From Adiantum capillus-veneris (Eukaryota; Streptophyta; Polypodiopsida; Polypodiales; Pteridaceae), in NCBI GenBank assembly GCA_014529385.2, contig CM043944.1:49144768-49208767 (forward strand): a DNA stretch of 64,000 bases. The letters run 5' to 3'. Shown here in pieces: positions 10,451 to 23,300 of the stretch. Below the pieces are notes generated by a model. The model saw nothing but the letters and a program-made list of their open reading frames with translations. It had not been told where the DNA came from and searched no databases. The position numbers and the translations under genes are program-made. Numbering within the stretch: position 1 is the stretch's first letter; every line of letters begins with the position of its first letter.

Positions 10451-11235
10451 AACTTCTTATCCTTATAAAAAGGACGCCTAATCATTAGGTAAATTATCCG
10501 AAATCTAGATTCAACCTTTGTATTCAACCGTAACCCATCCAAGGTTAAATTTATGGTCTTAATTGGTAAATTCTTGACCTAGTAATTTCTTATTTGCCTA
10601 TATTGACATGATAACTTTTTCCAAAGTTTCCCTAAGGATTTTCTAAGCTATCCTAATTTTTCTTATAATTTTGTATATCTTTTTTCTAATTTTCCCATCG
10701 AATTTTAAGCTTGGAATCTGCTTATTTTGAGCTTAATATTTATTCTATTTATTTTATCTTAAAGATTTCATTTACTCAAATTTATATCATAGGTTTACAC
10801 TTACTATAATTTTCCTAAAAACTTTTGACCACAAAGTCTATTTATTTTAATTAATCTTTGGCTAAAAATAGGACTTTTGGTCAATTATAATTTTCTAAAC
10901 TTACTAATTAACTATGGTATAATTATCACAAGTAGATAAGGATGTTTTTGACCTTCTGTAATTATCTTTCAATTTTATGACTCAATTATCTAATATTCAT
11001 CTTTAATTTTTAGCCAAAATTAGTATAATTTGACTTAGATAAATATTTATACTAGTTTTCTAACCTTGACATAATTATCATGGCCTCTTTATAATGAGAT
11101 CTAGCTCTGATAAATAAAATGTAATCATATAACATGATTTACTAATTTTCCCCCTTTAAATCTCAACCAAAATTGGTATATTTTGACTTAGATAAATATC
11201 TATACTAAGTTTCTAACCTTGACATAATTATTAAT
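10451..11235. other. AT-rich spacer with old duplication
   Basis: No gene is seen. A segment containing TTGACTTAGATAAATAT and TTCTAACCTTGACATAAT occurs at about 11020-11080 and again at 11168-11230, a diverged duplication of period about 148 bp. Confidence 0.5.
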
Positions 11236-11239
11236 GTGG

Positions 11240-11580
11240 TACACACAACGATGTGTCTTGATCTAAAATTGAGAATCATGTAGGTCACTCAAGTGAGAGG
11301 TGTATCATCAGGCCTACTGCACTGCATGAGTCGACCACTAAATTCTAACTCAGCTCCGTTGTGAGATATAAACTATTGCACCACACAAGTGAGAATCTAA
11401 GTCTATCCTAAAACCATTCCATGTAGTGATCCATGTGGCTGCACATCACAAGAAGACAGACTAGATTCTAATCACTTCTAGAGTGAGCCATATGGCTACA
11501 CACCATGAAGTGGCCTATAGCTTGCAAGCCAATTCTGTAGTGAGAGAAAAACTGCTACACCACGAGTCGGCACAAAACAA
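11240..11580. repeat. Degenerate tandem repeat, unit about 60-65 bp
   Basis: A loose motif (TTCT...GTAGTGAG...GGCTACACACCAC) recurs about four times with heavy divergence, for example near 11390, 11450, 11500 and 11560. It is non-coding. The stretch 11580-11950 that follows holds nothing recognisable. Confidence 0.45.
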
Positions 11581-11949
11581 AAAGTTAGTATTCATAAGCA
11601 AGTGACTCAAATTATACCTCAATAGTCTGTATCTATCGGTAAATGCAATGGAGCTCTCCAATTGTGTAGTCTCTCAAAGCTCTGTAATGCAAAAAGCAGT
11701 CGTCGATTTTGATCAAAATCGGCAATTGTTCTTTATGTAAGTACTTTTTTTATCAAAGGATTTTTCTATCGAAAGATATTTTGATCAAAGAATCTTTCAA
11801 TAAAAAATAAAAAATATGGATATTCCACCATTATTCGGGATTATGACATATAACACCATTTAATATGGATAAGTTTTTCAACATGGGCATATAAATGCAA
11901 CCTAGGTGAGATTGTCAAGTAGATAAGCCTACTCATGATCTTTTTGTAT

Positions 11950-12711
11950 ATGCTTGAATTCTCAAGCACATCGTCTACATCAAATTATAACTTCAAATTA
12001 TAACTTCAAATTCTAATCCAAGGGTATAACAACAAGATTTCAAATAGCCATGCCATAACTTCATAGCCTATCCAATGCAAATTACCTTTGTGGCATCCAT
12101 ATGCCCTCTTTCATGCATGTACATTAGATGCCCAAAAAGCAATGCTGGTATACCAAATCCTTCATGTCAAAATATAAGACTTGCATTGAGAGGCTCTTTA
12201 TACATTAAACTTCACATTCATGATTGCCACTAGCAATCATACCGGCCACATAGATGCATATGATCACATTACTTGCCTCATTCTTCTGCACATACAACTA
12301 GTGATCTAAATCAAAGCCATACTAAAGCCAATAGTAAGTAATTAGTTTGCAATCCTCTCATGACAAGCTTTAGGCACTTGCTTCAGCCTCACATCCTTGG
12401 AATGTCTCACATCCTCATATACTTGTGGTTGCTCCATATATACCTCTTATTACAAGTCATAATGCAAGAATGTATTTCTCATATCCATCTAGTGCAAAAC
12501 CCAACATTTTGTTGTAGCCACTACAATAATGTTATGACAAGTAGCCATCACGTTGTCATGGCATTGAATGTTTCCTCATAATCAATGCCATAAGATATGA
12601 CAAGTGGCCATCAAGTTTCCATGGCATTGAATGTTTCTTCATAATCAATGCCATAAGATCATGAATATCCATTTTCTATCAATCTAGCCTTGTATTTGGT
12701 TACTGAACCAT
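11950..12711 (-). pseudogene. Antisense Ty1-copia reverse transcriptase relic (3' part)
   Basis: On the minus strand, decayed copia RT motifs run in the right order: KYKARLIENGYS (about 12660-12700), YGIDYEETFNAM (twice, near 12640 and 12575), a NTFLHYDL stretch (about 12480) matching NAFLHGDL, and EVYMEQP (about 12455). Stops and frame changes are frequent. The YGIDYEETF block is doubled by a 63-bp tandem duplication. The 5' continuation of this same gene lies at 14902-15640, on the far side of a later copia insertion. Confidence 0.75.
12534..12659. repeat. 63-bp tandem duplication inside the copia relic
   Basis: ATGACAAGT...CATGGCATTGAATGTTTC...CATAAGAT occurs at 12534-12596 and 12597-12659. 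It duplicates the YGIDYEETF coding block, keeping the frame (63 = 21 codons). Confidence 0.85.
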
Positions 12712-12938
12712 TGTTACCATATACATGTAGTAGTGATGTGTGTGAACACACTAGGACCACTGGGGCATTTTTTCCCTCTTTAGGAGGTTTTTTCCCTCGT
12801 GCATTGTATATACGCCCATCACTCTAGGGCTATCTATCTTTCCATTGCACACTAAGTAATACACTCTCTATTGTGTTCCTTGAGCTTCCTTTGTCTTCTC
12901 CAAGCTATGTGTGTTTTCGTGCAACCCTAATTCCAACA
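12712..12938 (+). repeat. 5' LTR of copia element A (227 bp)
   Basis: Begins TGTTACCATATACATG and ends ATTCCAACA. It matches the LTRs of the 19.8-25.0 kb element with several substitutions. Confidence 0.93.
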
Positions 12939-12955
12939 ATTGGTATCAGAGTAGG
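12939..12955 (+). other. Primer-binding site (initiator Met-tRNA)
   Basis: TTGGTATCAGAG directly after the LTR is the complement of the 3' end of plant initiator methionine tRNA, the usual copia primer. Confidence 0.92.
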
Positions 12956-13279
12956 TTACGTCCTCCCCGGCTTAGTCGCCAGCAGCTCCAGCACACGCTT
13001 GCTCACTTTCTTCAATTCCAGTGAGCTTTGGCAAGCGTTCACAGGCCGAAAAAAAATTCAAGTGTGCTTGTAGAGCTCAATCTGCTCAGATTTCTGATTT
13101 GGGCTCATTTCGGCCTCCGTTCCACTACAGCCAGGTATGCATAGGCAATTTGTCATTTTGTGCAAAATTTCTATCAGTGCCAAATACTACATAACCGGTC
13201 CCATAGAGTCTACTGCGGGTTGTGCTACTTAACATATGCTGGTATCACTCAGTTTCTCCTCATTTTGCATGCATTTTCC

Positions 13280-13957
13280 ATGGCGGCTGACAACAACACA
13301 GATGTCTTCAAGATGTTTGATGATGAGGACAGATTGGATGGGGACAATTACCTTATGTGGGCTTACATGATACAACATGTTCTTGTGTCAAAAGGCGTTT
13401 GGAATATTCTACGGGACATTGATGTGCGTCCTGGTTCTGAGGATGTAGGCAATGTTGAGGATGTGGTGGGTCTTGCTGCAAGGATTGCTGCTGCTAGAGT
13501 TGTTTTGCCTACGACAGAATAAGCTTGTTGGGATGTAAAGCGCAGGCTAATGCATTGATTGTGTTGTCTGTGAAGCACACGATTACTCCTCATATTTGTT
13601 CAGTGAAATCTGCAAAACAGGCTTGGGATATTTTGGCTGGTCTTTATGTAAGCTACAATGAGGCAAAAATTGCATTGCTGCGTAAAGAGCTGGAGTCGAA
13701 GATTATGCATGAGAAGATGATATGGACACTGTCCTTGCCGGTGTCAAGGATATCAACAATGAGCAACTTATTTTTGTAGGTGAAGTCATTTCAGACAATT
13801 CCCTTGTGCAGACTGTTCTTGATGCCTTACTAGATTCTTACCAGAATTTTGCTGGTACTTGGAGACTTATGACCCAAGGAAATCCTGAAGTTTTCAAGTT
13901 TGATGCATTGTGCACATTGCTGTTGCAAGAGTCACTTTCCAGAAGAAACAAGACTAG
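13280..13957 (+). pseudogene. Copia element A gag, N-terminal part (broken)
   Basis: ATG at 13280 opens a gag closely matching that of the 20.4-kb copia (DNNTDVFKMF, LDGDNY.MWAYM, VLVSKGVWNI). It stops at TAA 13520-13522, with the matching sequence continuing in another frame (QANALIVLSVKHTI, KSAKQAWDILAGLY), and shifts again near 13710 (HEK in place of HEEDD). Sequence homologous to gag is then cut at 13957 by the MITE. Gag forms the virus-like particle; this copy is dead. Confidence 0.9.
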
Positions 13958-14422
13958 ACATTAGGAAGAGAATGGGGTCTAGGAGGACCTCTTTATTTGG
14001 TAGTTTAAGGGAGTCAAACCTCTAGTATTAAGAAAGAAATCAAAGAATAGTTTTTGAATTCGAACATGCCAAACGGCTAGTTTATTTGAATTCAAATTTC
14101 CCCCCAAAATAAAATTCAAAATCTAGCGGACAAAAACATATCGTGTAACATACCTATGTAAAGAGCTCGATGTGTAGAATAGGGATCTATAATCTCCACT
14201 CAAATCAGAGATAGTATGTAGAAGTTATGGAAGACCAGAAATCATAAAGTTGTCCCTCCTCTTTTGGGGGCAAAAGTGCATCCTTTGACCACTCTTACAC
14301 CACTCTTACACACCCACCATTCTTGCACACATGGCATGCACCTATTTGTCAAAATGCTAATCACCTCCATAAACTAATGGCAAATAAAGAGGCCCTCTTA
14401 GACCCCACTCTCCTCCTAATGT
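13958..14422. mobile_element. 465-bp MITE with about 45-bp terminal inverted repeats
   Basis: The ends are inverted copies: ACATTAGGARGAGARTGGG at 13958 and its complement ending at 14422, continuing through GGTCTARGAGGRCCTCTTT with a few mismatches. The insert interrupts gag sequence that is continuous in the copia copy at 21060-21090. It encodes no protein. The flanks (CTAG before, AGCATGC after) do not show a clean target duplication, so the superfamily is unassigned. Confidence 0.85.
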
Positions 14423-14699
14423 AGCATGCAATTGAACAAACTTTTATTGCTTCTCAAAGAAAGGGTGGTAACAAAAATGAAACCACTTCTTATGGTTCTT
14501 CTACGAGCGAGTGGAAAATCACCTTTTCCTAATTCTCCTGATGGCAGCAATTTGTCTGGAAATTCTGGTGATAAGGGCAAAAAGAAGATGCGTTGCCATT
14601 ATTGTAAAGCTAATGATCACTTGATAAAGCAGAAACAAGGTTTTTCATGCTCGCACAAAGCACATTGAGGTGCATTACCACTATGTCACGGAGAGGCTC
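14423..14699 (+). pseudogene. Copia element A: gag tail joined to RNase H tail
   Basis: This resumes gag after the MITE (matching 21080 onward), reaches the zinc-knuckle start KMRCHYCKANDHLIK, then at about 14630 jumps to sequence equal to 24485-24545 of the full-length copia (HARTKHIEVHYHYV region). The deletion removes protease, integrase, RT and most of RNase H. Confidence 0.85.
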
Positions 14700-14901
14700 T
14701 CTTGCTACACACTAGGTCCGCCGGGGCATTTTTCCCCTCTTTAGGAGAGTTTTTCCCCCGTGCATTGTATATATATGCCCCACACTATAGGGCTATCTAT
14801 CTTTACATTCTACTCTAAGTAATACACTCTCTATTATGTGCCTTGATCTTCCTTCATCTTCTGCAAGCTGTGCATGTTTTCTTGCAACCCTAATTCCAAC
14901 A
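14700..14901 (+). repeat. 3' LTR of copia element A, 5'-truncated
   Basis: Matches the LTR from ACACTAGGWCCGCC to ATTCCAACA but lacks roughly the first 35 bp, including TGTTACC. The target duplication ACCAT follows. Confidence 0.88.
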
Positions 14902-15640
14902 ACCATTTGTATTGTGTATCACCTTGTAAATCTGTTTATCAAGGATAGGAAATGTATCCTTCAAGAGGCATAGAAAGAGCTTGTGGAGAGGTGCAGTGAG
15001 TGAAGGAGAACACAACCAAGAGTTGTCAATGCACTTGAAACACTTCATGATGAAGATCACAAATTGTACGTGAAAAATGCAAGAGAGATCCAACTGGACT
15101 TGCTAGAGAATCATACCAAGGCCCTGTAAAGGCTAAACAATTAGACTTTGTTGAACCCCATATAGCTTCTAAAATGGTATCTATAGCCATTAACCTATCA
15201 GAATCCAAGGAGACTTTGTTGATTTCTACCCTTAATAATTACTTTGCTTTTAGCAATGGTATCAAATCCCATGTCTCATTAGCATCAAGGGCAGCCATCT
15301 CCTCATCCATAACTTGATCCCCCTTTAGATGTCAAACATAGTACCACTTGTGATGATCCTTGTTTCTGCTATCTTGGAGAATTCATCCTTCTATATTGTA
15401 TGTTGAGCTTCGATCAAGAACATCCCAAGCTTGTGGTGTAGTTTTGGAGTAGCCTATCTACTGAGTACTATAGGGGTGGGCTGGGATTTTTCTAGTAATT
15501 CTCAATGCTTTGTGACTTTGAAGCTCTAATGAGATGAAGATTTGTCTAGTTGGAGAATGGCATCACCACCACCTTGGATAATTTTCCACCACAAAACGTC
15601 TTTCAAAAGTTTGGTATTCAAACTTCACTGAAAACTTAAG
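14902..15640 (-). pseudogene. Antisense Ty1-copia pol relic (5' part)
   Basis: Minus-strand motifs continue the relic at 11950-12711: KQIYKVIHNTNG (about 14900-14935) matches the usual KWVYKVKHNTDGS that precedes KYKARL, and further upstream VMDEEMAALDANETWDLIPL (15216-15345) matches the copia RT opening. A piece without clear homology lies between the two. Stops are frequent. The two halves were split by copia element A at the ACCAT site. Confidence 0.7.
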
Positions 15641-16270
15641 GATGTCTAAAGTTGGGTGGCTCCCATACTAGCCAATGTATCTATTGGATTATGCCTTATA
15701 TGGGTAGTCTGTTCTACTTGGAATCTTGATGGAGCAGGGTTTTACTGTATTCTTTTAATGGTTAATGTAATCCTAGCTTTTATAAGTGGAATATATACTT
15801 GGTATTGCTCCATTCTCCCCCTCCAAAAGAGACAAATACATGGAATCTTCTGACATTTTCCAGCAATGTTAAAGCATCCTAGCTTCATTGTTCTAAAATA
15901 AAATCTAATTGAACCTAATTGACTATTTCAGTCATGGCCTATGTAAAAATAATTTTTGATAGAGTAATAGAGAGACACATACTCAGGGTAAAGCTTGATA
16001 AGACTGGCAATGATGGATGCAGGGATTTAATATTTACATAATTACCTAAAAAATGGTGTGATCACAAGGTCTTATTTACATATTTACATAATCACACTCA
16101 ACATGGTCACAAACATGCAGATTGAGAGCAACTTGGAAACCCACAAAAAGAACATCAAGAAGTTTAGTTTTCCCTAATGGCCCATCGACGAAACCCTAAT
16201 TCTCAACAAGCCTGTAACTAAATATATAGAGGGCCCCGATTGGGCATGCTAGGTGTTATTTCTTAAGCCA
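15641..16270. other. Spacer, nothing recognised
   Basis: AT-rich sequence with short frames of no recognisable family. Confidence 0.4.
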
Positions 16271-16273
16271 CTA

Positions 16274-17425
<1,152 letters not shown>

Positions 17426-17427
17426 TT

Positions 17428-17920
17428 TTTTTTGAAGTGATAATGTGCAAAATATAAACTCATGTCTTATGGTCTATCACAATATTTTGGATTTTGAACC
17501 AGTTATGTTGGATCTATATGATTTTCTTAGGAGTTACTTGTCTTTATTGCATTTTGCATGATTAAACATAGCATATTAAAGTGAAGATGATTATCAACCT
17601 GAATGAATATAATTTTGCACACTTTTTTGAAGTATTTAATTCACGGGTATGTTTGTTTGAACTAGTGTGAGAGTGCAACATGCAAAATATGAACCCATGC
17701 TTATGTTTTATTATAATATGCTAAAATGTTTTGGGTTTTTAACCTGTATTGTTTGATCTAAATGGTTTTCTTAAGAGTTGCTTGTTTTTTTTTGCATTTT
17801 ACACAATTAAACATAATATGTTAAAATGAAAATAGTTTTCAATCTGTGTCAATATAATCGTGCACAATTTTTTGAGGTCTTCAAGTCACGGTTATAGTTT
17901 GCCTGAACTAGTGTGAGAGT
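17428..17920. repeat. Two-copy tandem duplication, period about 235 bp
   Basis: Copies at about 17428-17665 and 17670-17920 share blocks such as GTGCAAAATATRAAC, TTTTCTTARGAGTT, ATTAAACATARYATRTTAAA and GAACTAGTGTGAGAGTGC. They are diverged and non-coding. Confidence 0.75.
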
Positions 17921-17929
17921 GCCGATGCA

Positions 17930-18330
17930 CCCATGAAACTATATTTGATATGTTGTTTTTTATTGTCGAGTGCAAAATTGACGCTAGAGCAGCAAAAGAA
18001 AATTATTATGTGTGCCATTAAAAAAGAATGTATTTTGGCAATATCTTCATGTGCAGATGGTCACATACAACAGATTCATGAAAGTGGCGTCTTCATTAAC
18101 GATCTCACCATCACTATCTGAGAGAACACAAAGTGCAGGCTTTGAGGTGAAGGCGAGTATGAGATGCTAATTCCTACAGGGATCCGAGAATTTGAACCCC
18201 ATCGCAAGGTCAGGACAATGCTTGAAAATATGAAAGTGTGTTGCAGAGACTTAAAAGAAGATCTCCCTCCACTTGCGATATGGAAAAAATAGAGCTTTGG
18301 GGTAAACAACTGGAGGAGTAGAAGCTCAAG
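17930..18330 (+). pseudogene. Coding-like debris upstream of kinase relic
   Basis: Short plus-strand stretches look coding: ISSCADGHIQQIHESGVFIN (about 18040-18100) and, in another frame, GIREFEPHRKVRTMLENMK (about 18180-18240) with CRDLKEDLPPLAIW after it. The first is loosely reminiscent of an FHA fold (an H..I...SG.FIN pattern), but the match is too weak to assign. They may be earlier exons of the kinase-like relic that follows. Confidence 0.3.
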
Positions 18331-18599
18331 ATAAAGTGAGTGAAATCTCAATACTAAGCCTCCATACCCAAAAGATTGAAGATGTCCCAAGATGCGCAAG
18401 CGGTTGTACGTGGTCGATCAGATACCAGCAGCACTGACACAATCTTGCACACAACATTGAATGCCAAGTGCACTCAACTGATTGGCATTCCCCACAACAA
18501 GGCCCTGATGAAAGGTGCAAGGGTTTAGTAGGCTCTTGTGATGTATGCACATTATACACAATTAAAAGCATTTATTTATTTCCAGAGCACATTACATAT

Positions 18600-19450
18600 A
18601 TAGGAAAATGCTATAAGGGAGGGAATGAGGCAAAATTTGATAGCTTTCAAATAGAGCCAAGAATGCAACCATTCACCCCTCCACTGTAAGATGCATTGGC
18701 TTTACCACCGAGGCTCCCTGGATCACAATCTTTCCATACTACAATGGGGGCCCCTTGGGAGACTTGATGTGTCGCATATCATTCTCCCACGAAGTGTTCA
18801 AATGCTACATGCACAAACTACAATATGGCTGGAGGACTCTCCCACCAATAAATGTACACTTACCAGAGATAGAGATTACACACATCAAAGCATTGATTTA
18901 GTAGATGCCAGCAATCTTACACGCTTTAATTGATGGTGTTGTGACTGCTCACTCAGCTGGTATAGTGCACATCGAACTACATCCTTTCAACATAGTGTTA
19001 GATTTTACTTGCACAAATAAACCCCGCATTGGCATCATTGATTGGGGCATGATGCTTAGAATGCCAGCCAAGTGCGTATCAAATAATTTTTTGCATCGGA
19101 GTGCTCAATCAGACTTTGCAGTTTTGGAGGCAAAGGAAGTAGTAAAAGGAGAGATTGCAAAGGGGCGGTGGATTGCTCCAAAAATATATGATCCATAGTG
19201 CGTAGACGCATACACAAAAGCAAGCGACATTTATGCATTAGGTTTTCTATTCGAAATGTTGATAGATTTTTGGAGTGCAGCTAGGAAAGTCTATTTTTCA
19301 GAAGAAGTATTTTATCACCCCGATCAAGATTCCATGAGGGCTATTCAGATAAAAGTGGACTGTTGGATGAGGTTAAGAGAGCGGAATATAGAAGAAACAT
19401 ATAAGATGTTTTGAGAGCATCTAAAGACAGACCCTAATCCTATGAACTTG
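18600..19450 (+). pseudogene. Protein-kinase-like pseudogene 1
   Basis: Kinase subdomains appear in order: HPSTVRCIGF with TEAPWITIFPYYNGGPLGDL (subdomains IV-V, 18670-18770), AGIVHIELHPFNIVLDF (catalytic loop, about 18955-19005), RIGIIDWG (about 19025, the DFG position reading DWG), RWIAPKIYDP (activation-segment end, 19165-19198) and KASDIYALGFLFEML (subdomain IX, about 19218-19265). The catalytic-loop aspartate is replaced (HIEL for HRDL). Breaks are a frameshift near 18655, two TAG codons at 18899-18904, TAG at 19196-19198 and TGA near 19412. The glycine-rich loop is not seen. Confidence 0.75.
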
Positions 19451-19805
19451 CACCGTCTTTTTACTTGGCCTGAACATTTTGTACTTTGTACTTTGTCTTG
19501 TTGTCTGGGTATTTTATTTGCACTAAAGTCTACTTCTTGGGTTTTGGGTGGTTCACCTCATTGAGTCATTTGAAGTATATTTTGAATCTGTATGTTTTTA
19601 GTCAATTGTCTTGTGGTTCAATTGGATCAATTGTGATTTTGTTTTTGCATCAATTGCAAAATATTTGACTGAACTAAGATACACCAATTGTGATATCTTT
19701 GAGACTGCTGAATCATAAAAATAAATTTTTGTCAAAGATATTTAATATTTTTCTATTTGTCCATTGTAGTTCTAAGATACTATGGCTACTGAAGAACAAG
19801 GTTGT
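19451..19805. other. Spacer, nothing recognised
   Basis: TG- and AT-rich sequence between the kinase relic and the copia LTR. Confidence 0.4.
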
Positions 19806-20032
19806 TGTTACCATATACATGTGGTAGTGATGTGTGTGAACACACTAGGACCGCCGGGGCATTTTTTCCCTCTTTAGGAGGTTTTTTCCCCCGTGCATTG
19901 TATATACGCCCATCACTCTAGGGCTATCTATCTTTCCATTGCACACTAAGTAACACACTCTCTATTGTGTGCCTTGAGCTTCCTTCATCTTCTCCAAGCT
20001 GTGTGTGTTTCTCTGCAACCCTAATTCCAACA
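19806..20032 (+). repeat. 5' LTR of copia element B
   Basis: TGTTACC...TTCCAACA. It carries the promoter of the element; a TATATA stretch lies at about 19901 within TTGTATATACG. Confidence 0.96.
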
Positions 20033-20049
20033 ATTGGTATCAGAGCAGG
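20033..20049 (+). other. Primer-binding site (initiator Met-tRNA)
   Basis: TTGGTATCAGAGCAGG, the standard copia primer site, lies 2 bp after the LTR. Confidence 0.96.
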
Positions 20050-20388
20050 TCACGTCCTCCCGGGCTTAGTCTGCTCCAGCACACGCCCGCTCACTTTCTC
20101 CGATTTCAGTGAGCTTTGGCGAGCGTTCGCAGGTCGACAAATATTTTGGGATAGCTCGAAGAGCTGGGTCTACTCAGAATTTTGATTTGGGCTCATTTCG
20201 GCCTCCGTTTCCACTACAGGCAGTACTGCACAGGCTATTTCGTCATTTTGTGTAGATTTTCTGTCAGTGCCGTTTTCTGCATAACAGGTGCCTTATAGTC
20301 TTCTACGGTTTGTGCTATATAGCACAAGTTGTTCCTGCTCCATTTCTTCTATTTTCGGGCAGTTTTCACAACAGGTGCAGCATTTACC

Positions 20389-23300
20389 ATGGCTGACAAC
20401 AACAACACAGATGTGTTCAAGATGTTTGTTGCCGAGGACAGGTTGGATGGGGACAACTACCCTATGTGGGCTTATATGATGCAACATGTTCTTGTGTCAA
20501 AAGGTGTCTGGAACATTGTGCAGGGCATTGATGTACGTCCTGGTTCTGAAGATGTAGGCGATGTTGAGGATGTTGCAAGTCTTGCTGCAAGGATTGCAAC
20601 TGTTAGAGTTGTTTTGCCTACGGCAGAACAAGCTCGTTGGGATGTTAAGGATGCGCAGGCTCATGCATTGATTGCGTTGTCTGTGAAGCGCACCATTATT
20701 CCTCACATCCGTTCAGCAAAATCTGCAAAACAGGCTTGGGATATTCTAGCAGGTCTTTATGCAAGCCGCAATGAGGCTAAAATTGCTTTGCTGCGTAAAG
20801 AGCTAGAGTCGAAGATTATGCATGAGGAAGATGATATGGACACTTTCCTTGCTAGTGTCAAGGATATCAATGAGCAACTCATTTCTGCAGGTGAAGTCAT
20901 TTCGGACAGTTCCCTTGTGCATACTGTTCTTGATGCCTTTCCAGATTCCTACTAGACTTTTGCTAGTACTTGGAGACTGATGACCCAAGGAAATCCTGAA
21001 GTTGTCAAGTTTGATGCATTATGCACATTGCTGTTGCAAGAGTCACTTTCTAGAAAAAACAGGACTAGGCAGCGTGCAGTTGAACAGGCTTTTATTGCTT
21101 CTCAAAGAAAGGGTGGTAACAGTAATGCAGCCACTTCTTATGGTTCTGCTGCGAGTGGCAAAAATTCTGTTCCTAATGCTTCTGGTGGCAGCACTTCGTC
21201 TGGCAATTCTGGTGATAAGGGCAAAAAGAAGATGCGTTGCCATTATTGTAAAGCCAATGATCACTTGATCAAGTCGTGTCCTAAGTTGAAGGCCAAAGAG
21301 GCTAAGAAGAAAGAGGGTGGTTCCACTGCAAATGCTGGTTCCACTACAAATGCAGCCATTGTTGAGTCTTCTGTGAAAGGAGATTGTGATGCTGATGTTG
21401 ATGCAGAATGGGCTTTTAGCGCAGAGTGCACTTACAATCCTGCTATCCATGATGCATGCTTGTCAGTTGCTGCAGATTCACATGTCTGGTATTTCGACAG
21501 TGGTGCTACAAAGCACATTACCTCACATCGTGAATTGTTTACCTCTCTCGAGTCTGTCCCTCATGGGAATTCAGTCACTTGTGCCAACAACGCCTCTTAT
21601 CCAGTTCAGGGAGTTGGAAAGATTGTGCTCACTGCTGCTAATGGCAGTTCCTTCACACTTGTTGATGCACTTTATGTACCTGGGATCAAGAAGAATCTCT
21701 TGTCTGTATCCGCACTTGCTAGACTTGGACTTGTAGTCAAATTTGTGGATGATAGATGTACAGTTCATGATCTCAGTTTTGGTGATGAAATTGTTGCATC
21801 TGGGCTTTTGTGCCGTGGGCTGTATAAGCTCACTTTGTATGACAAGTGTGGACAAAATTTTGCAAATGCTGTTGCAGATTCAAGGGCTATTTCAGATGCA
21901 AAACTTTGGCATGCACGTTTTGGTCATCTGAATTTTGCCAGTTTGCTGCGTTTGCAGAAATCTGATATGGTTGCTTCTTTGCTGCCTCTTGAAGCACCTA
22001 TCAAACATGTTTGTGAAGGCTGTATTCTGGGTAAAATGCAACGTTCTAAGTTTCCAAAGGATGGTTCAGTTAGGGCCACATGCAGGTTGCAGCTTGTGCA
22101 TAGTGATGTTTGTGGGCCCATGCAAACTCCGTCCTTGGGCAATTACCTGTACTTCGTGACTTTCATTGATGATTACTCCAGGCATGCATGGGTATTTCCG
22201 CTTAAAGCGAAGTCCGAAGTTTTTATGTGCTTCAAACAATTTTTGGCTATGGCTGAAAATGTCTCAAAATGTACTATGGGCACCCTCCGTTCCGATCGAG
22301 GGGGGGAGTATATGTCTCATGAATTTAATGCATTTCTGGCTAGTCGTGGGATAAAACACCAATGTACAGTGCCTTATACACCTCAACAAAATGGTGTTGC
22401 TGAGAGGAAAAACAGGTCACTAACGGAAATGGCACGATGTATGGTCAAAAGTCAAGCTTTGCCGCATTCTTTTTGGCTTGAGGCCATCATGTGTGCCACT
22501 TATGTACTTAACAGGTGTCCTACGAAAGCTTTGCAGTCTATTACTCCATATGAAGCATGGCATGATAGAAAGCCTTCTATTGAGCACATGAGTGTTTTTG
22601 GCTGTTTGGCATATGCTTTGGTGCCACAAGTGCAGCGCAGAAAATTGGATGATAAGGCTGTCAAATGTATTTTTGTTGGTTATAGTGATGAAAGCAAAGG
22701 TTACAGGTTGTATCATCCGCAAACAAAATGTATTCTGGTTTCACGGGATGTAGTGTTTGTGGAAGATTCTGTTCAGCCCTTGCTGTCATGTACTAGAGAC
22801 AGTAATGTAAGCTCACAGGACATTTATGACACTTTGTTGCCTCTTTTCAGTGGTGGAAATACGAATGTAAGTTCCAATGAGGCAAATGTACAGCCTACGG
22901 GGGTTTCTGAAAATGTTTTAGAACAGCCTATTACTGATGCAGATGTACATGATGTACTTGATGAGGAAAGGGCTGAAAATGAGTAGGCTAGAGGTATGCC
23001 AAAATGGCTGGTGCACACTTTGCGTGACAGTAAATTGGATGCACCTTTATCTAGTCGTACTCGTTCAGGCTCTCGCCATGCATCTTATGCATCAGATTGT
23101 TATGCTTTGGCTGTGTCTAGTTTACATGATGTTGAGGAGCCTCTGTCTTTTGATGAAGCACAGAATTCAGAAAATTGGATTGCTGCCATGAAATCAGAAT
23201 ATGATGCACTTATAGAGAATGACACATGGACTTTATGTGATTTGCCTCCTGGCAAAAAGGCCATTGGTACGAAGTGGGTTTACAAGTTGAAACGCAAGCC

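Larger units (their letters stand above)
12712..14901 (+). mobile_element. Deleted Ty1-copia element A with perfect target duplication
   Basis: LTRs at 12712-12938 and about 14700-14901 belong to the same family as the young copia at 19806-24977. The 5-bp sequence ACCAT directly precedes the element (12707-12711) and directly follows it (14902-14906). Inside are a primer site, a broken gag, a MITE (13958-14422), the zinc-knuckle region, and a jump into the RNase H tail just before the 3' LTR; about 3 kb of pol is missing. The 3' LTR has lost its first part. The element sits inside an antisense copia pol relic. Confidence 0.9.
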
